DNA from: Histoplasma ohiense
Lineage: Eukaryota; Ascomycota; Eurotiomycetes; Onygenales; Ajellomycetaceae
Assembly (NCBI GenBank): GCA_017607445.1
Contig: JAEVHH010000001.1
Coordinates: 6,324,001-6,388,000, forward strand
Direction of reading: 5' to 3'
Length of the DNA stretch: 64,000 nucleotides
Part shown: piece by piece, positions 22,389 through 32,282 of the stretch
Position numbering within the stretch: the first letter of the stretch is position 1
How the letters are laid out: every line of letters begins with the position of its first letter
Notes under the pieces: generated by a model
Told to the model about the DNA's origin: nothing
Databases searched by the model: none
Seen by the model: the letters and a program-made list of their open reading frames with translations, nothing else
Translations under genes and position numbers: made by a program

Positions 22389-23706
22389 ATGGCGCTCGAT
22401 AACTACTTTCGCAACAAGATAGAGAGCATGAAGCTTGAAATTATCCAAGGCCAAGCTGTCTTGAGGCGGCTTGAAGCACAACGGAATGACTACAACTCCA
22501 GAGTAAGGCTGCTACGGGAAGAGCTTGGTCTGTTACAACAACCGGGATCTTACGTCGGCGAAGTGGTCAAGGTTATGGGCACTAAGAAGGTGCTTGTCAA
22601 GGTACATCCGGAAGGGAAATACGGTAAGTTATCTTTGAGGCTTGGATCCAGGATAGATCACCAGAACCCAGCTAATGATATTTATTACCCAGTTGTTGAT
22701 GTCGCGGATAATGTCGACATCTCCAAGCTCACAGTAGGGAAACGAGTGTCACTCCTCTCGGATTCGTACAAGCTCGAAAAAATGCTTCCATCATCAGTTG
22801 ACCCGCTCGTATCGCTGATGATGGTTGAAAAAGTCCCAGACAGCACATACGACATGATCGGTGGCCTTGATCAACAAATCAAGGAAATCAAAGAAGTCAT
22901 CGAACTCGGCCTCAATCACCCGGAACTCTTCGAGTCGCTAGGTATTGCACAGCCAAAGGGCGTACTATTATATGGACCTCCAGGGACCGGGAAAACTCTT
23001 CTCGCACGAGCAGTGGCACATCACGCAGATTGCAAATTCATCCGGGTGAGTGGTTCGGAGCTGGTTCAGAAGTATATAGGTGAAGGCAGCAGGATGGTCA
23101 GGGAGTTGTTCATTATGGCTCGCGAACATGCTCCCAGCATTATTTTCATGGACGAGATTGACAGTATCGGATCTAGTCGTGTGGAAGGCAGTAGTGGAGG
23201 AGACTCCGAGGTCCAACGCACCATGTTGGAACTCCTGAATCAACTGGACGGATTCGAACCTACGAAGAACATTAAAATAATTATGGCTACCAATCGTCTT
23301 GATATCCTCGACCCTGCTCTCCTAAGACCTGGAAGAATCGACCGAAAGATTGAATTCCCCCCACCCACGTAAGCTAAGCCTGTCTTCCACATCCCACATC
23401 ACAAATCGCACCTAAAAACAACCTACTGACTATCCAATCAATCACAGTGTCGAAGCCCGCGCAGACATCCTCCGCATCCACTCCAGATCCATGAACCTAA
23501 CCCGCGGTATCAACCTCACTAAGATCGCTGAGAAGATGAATGGTTGCTCCGGCGCAGAACTCAAGGGCGTCTGCACAGAGGCCGGCATGTACGCATTGCG
23601 CGAGCGCCGAGTACATGTTACACAGGAGGATTTTGACCTGGCGACTGCCAAGGTGCTTAACAAACACGACGACAAGGAAATCAGTTTGCAGAAATTCTTC
23701 AAATAA
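22389..23706 (+). CDS. RPT6: 26S proteasome regulatory AAA-ATPase subunit Rpt6
   Basis: One of six ATPases of the 19S base that unfold ubiquitinated substrates and open the 20S gate. Exons are 22389-22623, 22693-23368 and 23448-23706, giving 389 residues, the usual family length. An N-terminal coiled coil (LEIIQGQAVLRRLEAQRNDY) precedes the OB domain. The AAA domain has Walker A GPPGTGKT (about residue 173), Walker B IIFMDEID and the arginine-finger segment RPGRIDRK. Intron 1 (69 nt, GTAAGT..CCCAG) must be removed to restore the invariant HPEGKYVVDV, but it contains no stop in frame. Intron 2 is 79 nt. The protein ends in SLQKFFK. An in-frame GTG upstream at 22371 is not used. Confidence 0.97.
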
Positions 23707-26195
23707 GTGTAATCGAGAAGTTGTGGTTAGGGTGGATAAAAGGGTGGGAAGAAGAAATAGATCCAGTGAGGAGGAAAGAAGCAAAAAACTGCGGTGTTCT
23801 CATTTTCGAATTTGGCAGCGATAAATCCAATCGGCGAAGTTGGTATCGCCTGTGGCCAGCTAATGTAGTCCGCTTTCACAGGGTAAAAGTGCACGAAGAA
23901 ATCATGGCGAAAATCCGACCGTCTCCAGCCACTTCTCACTTAGCTCGGTCGGACCCTCCTTACGTCAACCGAGTTATGGCATGAAGAATATGGATCGTTT
24001 TACGGAGCGGGATCGGGATTCAGGTCTGACAGGTTTCATTCACCCAGAGCGCGCCTATATTTTGCTCTACGTTACCTTAACTATAAACCTCTCTTAAACA
24101 CCGTTTCCCCTTCTCGATTTTCTTTTCGTCTCACTGCCCCCGTAATCATTCATTTCTCTCCCCATGTTTTGCTTCTTTTCTTTTGGGCATCATTATGTAC
24201 TGTACAATTATAGAGTGCACGTAGGCACCTAGATATCTTGTGTAGAAAAGGCATGTAGCGTCTTGCTGTCATCTTTTGATTTTCCACCTTAGGAGTTGGA
24301 AATTATGTCGAGTGTATGACTACATAAACTAAATAGTTCTCTATATTCCTGAGCTTACAGGCAGTTGGGTGGGTATATATACAAGGGTATCAATTGACAG
24401 CAGCATTCAAAAGAAGCTGTTGATCTCTCAAAACATCTCCTCTTTGCAGACACCATCTCATCTACGGAGTACTGTATTCCTGGTTATTTGACAGAATCGT
24501 GCCAGAGAGTTTCAAAAACAGCTCAGCATATTCTGTGCATATGCAAGTCTGGTCTACCGGCATCTACAAACGCATCTTCATTGGGCCCACGAACGACCTA
24601 CTCGAAGCTATGGAGAGGGGTTTTCTGCACAATAAGCCTTTCCATGTGTGCTATGCTTTTTGAATAGGCGGAGTATACTAACTCATGCATTAGGAACAAA
24701 GGGCCAGCTCGCGTCAATTGCACTTTTACTTGCCAACTGCTTTGGATATAATACTACAGATTAGTTCTTCTGTAACGCTTTCTCCATCAGCCTGCGTTTG
24801 GTTCTGCCTCCAAGACCCTAAAAGCACGACTTATAACTAATGAGCAGCTATCCACGGACTGACCTGTTGGGTCTTCCTTCAAGTTCCTGAGCTGTACAAG
24901 GCATTCTCCACCGCGTCTTGTGACCATTTTGCTTTTTCCTCTTCGAAGTCTGATCCAGCAACTCCGGGGAGCGGAGCGATCCAGGGTCGAGAGCTGCTTA
25001 TGCTAGGCTATCATGTCGGGGACGAGGACGAGGACGAGGCTTTCCGCCTTAACTCACAGGCGTGTTTTCCCTGTCCAATCGAGGTGGTTAGTGAGAGGCA
25101 CGAAGACACAGTGCTGCGTAGAGCTGCAGCAGTTAGCGCACACAATGCAAGTGTGGGTGGGTATGTATGGAGCCTCACAGGAATATGCGGGACATGGACA
25201 CCGTTCCGCCAATCCTAGTACTCGTATGCAAACGCTGGAGGGGGAAGGGGGGAGAAGCTGCAGGTTGACTTTTGTTTGGACTTTTTCTTTTCTTTTCAGG
25301 GCCAAGGACAATCTGGATGCGAAGCCGGGACGGTAGATCCGTTGATAGTCAGAGAATCGACAATCAGGCCGTATCAAATGGACCTCTTGCTCAGTCTGCT
25401 TGTCCCTCTCAGCTCCACCGCCCTCCCCCCGCCCAGACGCTAGCTGTGGTCGATGTCTATAGCGGCCTGCGATGAGTTGTGCTGGCCAGTTCGCCGCCCT
25501 CCCGCAACGCCGGGCGTGGCACCAAGTTAGCCTCTGATATGAAGCTATTTGCTATTCCTATTAGGATGTTGTTATTATGCTTTGGCATCGCTGTTATCTA
25601 GCCACCCCAACACAGATGGTTGAGGTTTATTATCGTCTTATATAAATATATATATAGTTACCACTCTTCTCTCCACCCTCGATGGTCCTTTTACCCGCAG
25701 GCCTTGCAAAGGATATATTTATACATCATAACCTCCTAGTAAATATCAAAACTTACGGCACTCGAGATATATCCAGCTTCGATTTGTACGCTTCGAATTG
25801 CCGCTTTTCCCCAAGCTACTGGTTCCACTTCTTTTAAAGCTTCCCTTTTATTCATTTCAATCCCCTTCTCCCTCTTCCTCTACCCTAACATTTACCACGT
25901 CCTCTCCAGCTGGCTACTTCCAGCTCTTCTTTGACCCTCTTTTCTTTGCAGTCGTCCCGCTGGCCGGCTTTCCCGGCATACTTGGTTTGTCGGTTTCCTG
26001 CGGGATCAGCTCTTGGGTTTAACTTTCGCTGCCCTGGTTGTCCTTGATTTCAAGCTCCAGTTCGCCTCCGCAAGCTCGAGATTCGAGATTCGAGATTCAC
26101 CGCCACTCTCTCCATTTACCGGAACAGCTTAAAAGTAGCACAAGAGCTAACGAGTAATTCACACACGTAAATCCTCCCATATCAGCCGGCCTGAT
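23707..26195. other. Intergenic, 2.5 kb, with a faint minus-strand coding hint
   Basis: 23707-24400 is the RPT6 3' flank. On the minus strand 25007-24879 reads an open stretch including SRPWIAPLPGVAGSDFEEE and ending LYSSGT. Another short open exon-like piece (24817-24761) reads GLGGRTKRRLMEKALQKN after a TTTTAG acceptor. I could not join them in one frame, so no gene is called. 25540-26195 looks like promoter and leader of the next gene, with C/T-rich sequence and (GAGATTC)n near 26080. Confidence 0.5.
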
Positions 26196-28588
26196 ATGGC
26201 CCAAGGGCAGCTATGGGCTACCTTGATGACTGCCATTGATCCTCTCAATACAAAAGCCATGCCCATTGTCTTACAATCGACTATCCATCTGTTGGAAACA
26301 GAACTCGCGATTGCCAGAGCTGCGCTCCAGGAGATACAGGGCCACCCGGCAACGGCGACATCAACTTCAATCTCCTCCTCTCCCACTTCTACCTCCTGCT
26401 ATTGTACCGCAATGCACGAAACCGTCGCCACTGGCGCCATGGCTGCGTACAAACACCATCTGGTCGGCCGCGTCTCCCAGATTACCAGCTCTTCACTTCT
26501 TCTCTCACACATTCCAGCGTCCATTTCGCTACTGGACCTCCTATCCAATTCCCTTATTCTTGACCACATCGCGCCCTATCTTTCGATCTCCTCTCTACTC
26601 TCGCTAGCTTCAACATGCACCGCTTTCCATTCCATCATAATGGACACTCCATACGTCTTTCGGCATATGGATCTGACAACATGCCGCGCCGCTCAGCCAC
26701 CACCGTCAATGGGTCCTATAGATGCAGGCGGTGAGGTGTGGAGGAGCGAGCGCATGGATGAATCTTTGACTGAAGACGATTTTTACTCAGGTCCCTTGAG
26801 AGGCATCTTTTCTGATTTGGGACGTCGATCTATCTTACAGGATGTCAGAACTCTCATTCTAGATGGTCTCTCCGTCCCCGCAGACCTCATCGCCGATATT
26901 ATCCTAACGGACAGGTTTAACGTCGTTCTACTGTCAATTAGGGACTGTCTCAATCTAAACGAGCGTAAGTTGATGCAGACCTTGCAGTATGCCGTCAGGC
27001 CTTCCCGGCCGAAGGGTATGCCGAGAGTGAAGGGGATCTATCATTTTACAGCCAAGGATGATTCGCAGAATATCTTACACAGCAGACAGCAAACGCACCA
27101 CTCTTCCACATTCGCTAGAAGGGACAGACTGGACAATCAACCTTGCAATTCCGCCGATGCGTGTACGACTGCCAAAGATAATCACCATGATCAGCTGACA
27201 TGGAGACATCCGTGGTACAGAGCATCCGGCAAAGTGCTTAGAAAAGCCATGCCCAACGGATGGGCAGAGACACTGCAGCTTTGTAACGGAATCATCTCGT
27301 TTGATGCGGTGTTATGCCGCAGCCAAGCCCATCAACCATTTGTCTCTGTGGAAGGGAACGACACGCAGCCGCCCAGATATCTATCACCAGCAATCGCCAC
27401 AGTTTCTCTCGGCCCCAGGGGTTGCGAGGGCTGTCGCACCTCACCTGAAGGTCCGGCGCTATGGAGTCACTCACCCGAGTATCAATTCCCACTCCTGACG
27501 CCTCCCCCGCTCCACTCCTCTCGAATCATCGCCGCCAAGTCCCCCGTCTTCTCTGCCAATGATCAGCCCGCTCTGATAATGCAGTGCCAAGAATGCCTGA
27601 TCAACCGCTGGTGCAACCGTTGTGGTAGCTGGTGGTGTTCAGCCTGCCTCCCTCACCCAGAAAAGCCGAGGCATCACCCCAAGTTACATCAGACCGCGTC
27701 CCAGTCTTCACCTTCATCCTCCTCCTCGTCCGGATCTGGAGAGGGGAGAGGAGGCTCCTCACACCCAAAGGTATTCAACAACGGTCTCTGTCTCCAATGC
27801 CACACCGAAGCTACTAGTACCTCCTCTCGTTCGATCCCATGACAATATACGAGGGTGACTTGAATGCGAAAATTTTGGACCGAAAAAGAAAAATTGAAAA
27901 CCCAAAAACAAAATTTCGCAGGCCAGCACTTCTTTGTATGAAAATGGTGATATGATTGAAGGAAGTATGCTTTTAGCCTTTTGACCTATCTTGTACTTAT
28001 CATGTAGCAATACATGGCTTTGAATATTCTTCTTTACCACTTGCGCACTCCCACACGAGTCACTTACACACCTTCCCTTATTTTTATCCAGCACCCCTCT
28101 TTACCAACTAGAAAACAAATTTAGCTAACCATGATTTCTCCTATATATAAACAGCGCTTCATAACAGGTGTCAGCAGAGATTGTTGGGAATGTGGAGCTA
28201 CTGTAAGTTCTCCACCTCCATGACACGCCCATCTCCTGAACCGCCGACAATTATACAATTATCGTTGTTTCAATGGACTTACTGATTTGTTCCACTATAA
28301 ATAAACAGTGCGGCTCCTGCAAAGCAGAAGTCCAGCGGACCTGTACTACCTGCCAGGGTGAGTATTGCGTTGAGCACAATGATGGATGCACCGATACAAA
28401 GGTAGGTTATAACCCTTTTTTTCTTATTGATTTCATTTTCCTCTTATTTGCATAGATCAACCGCGGTCCCAGATCTATCTCCATCACAAAATGATACGTG
28501 GCATGAAGTAAGAGAAAAATTCTTACGAGAACTATTTATCTAGTGCGATTGGTGCAATTCCAGCGGGCGGCGACAGAGGGTTCCTTGA
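26196..28588 (+). CDS. F-box-like protein with cysteine-rich C-terminus
   Basis: Probably an SCF-type adaptor of a fungal F-box family with C-terminal zinc-binding Cys pairs. Exon 1 (26196 to about 27816) has the F-box-like segment SLLDLLSNSLILDHIAPYLS at about residues 107-126, then DVRTLILDGL and LLSIRDCLNLNE leucine-rich pieces. A first Cys cluster follows (CQECLINRWCNRCGSWWCSAC). Exons 3 (28309-28401) and 4 (28544-28588) encode CGSCKAEVQRTCTTCQGEYC and CDWCNSSGRR, and exon 2 (28168-28202) encodes SRDCWECGAT. This model gives 597 residues. The exon 1-2 junction is uncertain: GTACCT at 27817 to CAG at 28167 (351 nt) fits the frame, and a donor at 27771 with acceptor at 28154 also fits. Without the later exons the frame stops at 27842. 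Confidence 0.75.
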
Positions 28589-29175
28589 TAGATGCCAATC
28601 TTCAACGGAATATCTAACACTTTGCACTTCATGGTTAGATATAAACCACTTTGGGCGACCGGGACAGCACATCCAGGAACGGTGAAGAGGCCCACTTTGT
28701 CATCTTTTTATCCCTCTTACGGATGGGTGCTGGGGAATACGACAACATAGGCGCTTGCTGTGAAAGACTTCCCCCGCAAATTGCATGAGACCGATTCGAA
28801 CCTCTCATCGCATACCAAGAAAAGAAAAAAGAAAAAATCCATCTTCATCATCCTTTCTCCACTCAATATTGTCCAAGTTTTCTTGTCCTTTTTAAAGATA
28901 CAGCCAGGTCAACCGGCCCCTCTCCGCTCCATATCGTTCACATGCCCTTCCCCCACTCCTCATCCCCTTTTAAGAAAGCCATCACCATCACAATCGCTGC
29001 TCCCTCAATTTCATGCTCAGTAACCCACCATCCAGGATCGGGCCAGAAATTTCTCAGTTTCTTTACTTCACTTCACTTCTTCTCTCACCCATTTTCGTTT
29101 CCTTCTTCGTTTACACCACATACATACCTTTTTAATGCCCCGCCTTCTTCTTTTCCTTTTCTCCCCCCCTTTTTT

Positions 29176-29225
<50 letters not shown>

Positions 29226-30704
29226 TACCCTGCTTCGTCATACGGATACGATTTTCCACTCAATTTTTTTTGTGTTTCAGTTTCTCTTCACGCTGAAGTT
29301 GAACTGGTATTTTAGTTCCCTCATTTGGTCGGATCTGACCTGACCTGACCTGACCTAATTATCTTCGATCTCTTTTTGTTCGTTTGATATGAATGCGAGT
29401 AAGGCGGTTTTCCATATATATCCCATTGTTAAATTTTACTTGAGCTGGGTGTTAAATCTGGAGTTTGTGAAAGTGGACGAATCCTAGTTTGAATGTTTTT
29501 TGGTTTGTATATTCTGTCTGGGCTTTTATATATATATATATATATGTTTTATGCCGGGTTAGGTAGGTAGGCAGCGGGAGGGTCACTCTTCTCATTCGTT
29601 TTACACATTGAAAAATAAACATTGCATATGGCTAGATATCAATTTCATTTCCTCTCTCTCTCTCTCTCTAAATCTTGGATGTATGTCTGTCTGCGGGGGA
29701 TATCACAGATCGGAGCAGTTATAATTAAGTTATGGGGATAATAACCTTTTAAGAAAGCCAAAAAAATTCGTTGCATCCAGTTCTCACTGTCTTAAAGATG
29801 AGTAAGTAACCCCAGCTTCAGAACCGATCATCATTTTGACATTTCCAACAATCCCTCTAAATGAATGTCTATAAACTGCCACATCAATCGGGTATTAGGA
29901 CCTATCTATCGGTCGGGGCGTTTAGAAATCCACATAGAGGAGATGCTCAAAGAAACGAGATGTTTTCACTCCGTCACTTTCCGGCGGGGCGGCGATGTGG
30001 GTGGTAAAGTGGGCGCATCGATGCCCTGAGAGCAGCTATCATAAAGAGGTCAACTGATCCGGAATCGCAGGCATGTATTCTTAGCCTTCATCCTATTTTA
30101 TTACAATCGGCGTGTGCCATTTACTCACGCCTTCCAGTTGACTGAATTTCGATGATACCTTAACTTGGTTAGCTTTGGATGAATCGTTAAATGGAATATC
30201 AAGCACACCCTGCGGTCATGACCGGCCTCCATCTGTGAAGCTCCATCTAAATATGTGTAATCCCCTTCCCGATTTCGCCTCAGTGATGATGGAATGGATG
30301 GGATGCTGACAGTTGATTCGAGGTCACTGGTGGGTATGATTTTCAAACCATCGGCAACAAATATCTGAAAGGCGCTGCATGCACTTGATGGCTCTTCCAG
30401 CTTCATCTGCTGCAGTGATTCTAGTGTCTGAAATAAAATTTGCATCATTTGCTCCATCTCTAGCTCATGGACGAGAAGTAGAAGGTATCATCGGTCATTC
30501 CGACAGATTTTAACCCGTTTCACACGAACGTCCTCTATTCCTGTCCGCGTTCTATATTTCCCCAACGAACACTCCAACAAAATCCATAAATGGAAAACAC
30601 TACCCGGACGGGCCTCACGCAGACGTCAGCTGGTGTCGGGGATACTGTACTGCGTATTGTTTGCCCGTATTAAGAACAACCGGTGTAGGCCGTGCTCGGC
30701 TCGG
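28589..30704. other. Intergenic, 2.1 kb, with simple repeats and a possible gene scrap
   Basis: It holds poly-T/poly-A (29191-29225), (TGACC)n near 29335-29357, a TA repeat near 29529-29546 and (CT)n near 29651-29669. On the minus strand 30457-30125 is an open frame starting MEQMMQILFQTLESLQQMKL with ordinary protein composition. Just before it, in a different frame, lies DDTFYFSSMS. This may be a scrap of a decayed gene, but I do not recognise it. Confidence 0.45.
30125..30510 (-). pseudogene. Possible fragment of an unidentified gene
   Basis: An ATG at 30457 opens 110 codons with balanced amino-acid use (IFVADGLKIIP, SIPSSLRRNREGDYTYLDGA). Upstream, a different frame reads DDTFYFSSMS and then stops, so a one-base shift may separate two parts of one reading frame. 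No motif is recognised. It sits just downstream of the decayed kinase on the same strand. Confidence 0.3.
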
Positions 30705-32016
30705 TCAACAACCATATTTTTCCATGACAGCTTTGAATGAAGGGTCGCGCAGAAGTTAGGTCGCAGCCAGACGTTTTTCAGCGCAAAAAGTAAAGACTTT
30801 GGACATAATGGAGAGAATATGCTCTTGCTCAGTCTGATCAGCTTCAGGACGATATTTTTAAATCTTAGCTGCAAGACTATATTTTGGATCAGGTATTTGA
30901 TGCTGATCATACCAGGAATCCAGGGCTCCAGAGTGTGTGTAAAGGCCCTTCCATTGCTCAGGTAATGGGCCCAAACATTTGGCCATACTTGATACTTCAC
31001 CCTGACCCTGGTCAGGGAAAGGTAGGTAACCAAAATACAATCGTGCGAAGATAACCATGTAACTCCACATGTCACAGGCGAAACTTGGGCCTTGCCTATG
31101 AAGTCGATCTGGGGAGCAAAAGGGCATAGGTGGGTAACCCTTTTGAATCACCAAGTCACCAAGTTTCATGGACAGACCAAAGTCTCCAAGATAGAATTTC
31201 TCAGTGTATAAGTGCTGGGGAACATCAATGGGTTGAACAAGCTCTCCCTTCCTCCAGAGGTTGACATGGGGTATAACTTCCTTTAATGGCCGCTTCATAT
31301 TTAGCTGCCCTGCTGAGATTATGGAGCGGAACCATCCCCCACATGCAATTGCTCTCATTCAAGTCTGCGGGGAAATCCATTAGAATACTACCAGGATGCA
31401 CACTGAGAACAAGGATTGGAGGCAGAGTTTACTCACCACGGTGTATAATGCTAGCTTTATGCATCTTTTCCAAGGCCGCTAGCAATTGCTTAGCAGCAGA
31501 CATGCGAGTGACCAGGGGCATTCTGTCCAAGACAAGTGATGTAATACACGGGCCCACCAACGGAAGCACTAGGACCCTATGATGAGACTTTGAGCTGCCA
31601 GCAGGGAGCAGAAATGTTGCTGAACAAGTCATAAGGTTGGAAGTATCCTGGACATTCTGCAGGATCTCATTCTGCATGTGAGTTTCATGTTCCCCCCATT
31701 CCCCCAAGGAAAAGATCTTGAGGGCTACATCTCTCTTTGCCTTAAGATCATGAGCCATCCAGATAGTGGAGAAGCCCCCAAAGCCAATTTTATGTTCTAC
31801 TAAGTATCTCTCATCGAGCACTTCTTCAAGGCAGAGGGGGTAGAAGAAATGGGGAGTGCCATTTAGATTGTACTTTTCCCAGGGCTCAGCAATTGCTTCG
31901 ATGTCGATTTGCTCATCTTCAGTTTTAACTTCATCGCCGAAGTCTGCCGTCTTATCGGCCTTGAGATCTTGAGGTGGTGCTGTTGTTGTCGCCATAATCG
32001 ATGTGTTATTTGGCAT
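30705..32016 (-). pseudogene. Decayed SRPK-like serine/threonine protein kinase
   Basis: A near full-length kinase whose frame is broken. Exon 1 (32016-31437) has the P-loop IGFGGFSTIW, the VAIK-type lysine in DVALKIF, and ends at HR. A 72-nt intron (GTGAGT..GCAG) joins to DLNESNCMW, completing the HRD loop. At about 31290-31296 the frame shifts. The DFG loop (YLGDFGLSMKLGD) and the APE-side helix region then read in another frame. Two in-frame TAA codons follow, at 30858-30860 (after SLAAKI) and 30756-30758 (before LLRDPSFKAVMEKYGC). Both fall where CAA would fit. The terminal TGA is at 30705-30707. Intact relatives are expanded in Eurotiomycetes. A short divergent spacer separates it from the UFD1-like gene. 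Confidence 0.82.
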
Positions 32017-32282
32017 TGGTGTTGTTCGGGAAAAGATACTCACACATCAGATAAAATCACGTGGAGATAATTTAGATAAGATAAGATAATTAGTTATCGG
32101 AGGTTCTGGAAACAACTTCGACGTTGGTAATCAGCCCCCAAATGTTGGGGCTTGTTCGCGTTCTGTTCGTTCCCCCAGCAGTTGGAATATAAACAGTTGG
32201 TGTGGGATGGGGAGAGAAAGCAATGCCATAAGCTTCTTTCAACTGCCTTTCTCTCCAAAATTCGCCGTCTGTTCGGTGTATC
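32017..32282. promoter_or_regulatory. Short divergent spacer, kinase relic / UFD1-like gene
   Basis: Only 266 bp separate the two opposed start codons. It contains a TAGATAAGATAAGATAA-type GATA repeat (32080-32097), which could bind GATA factors. Regulation is inferred. Confidence 0.4.

Noticed and set aside
28780..28820. GGTTCGAATC-like T-arm on the minus strand (tRNA hint)
   Set aside because: The flanking bases do not pair as a T-stem and I see no acceptor, D or anticodon arm at the right spacing.
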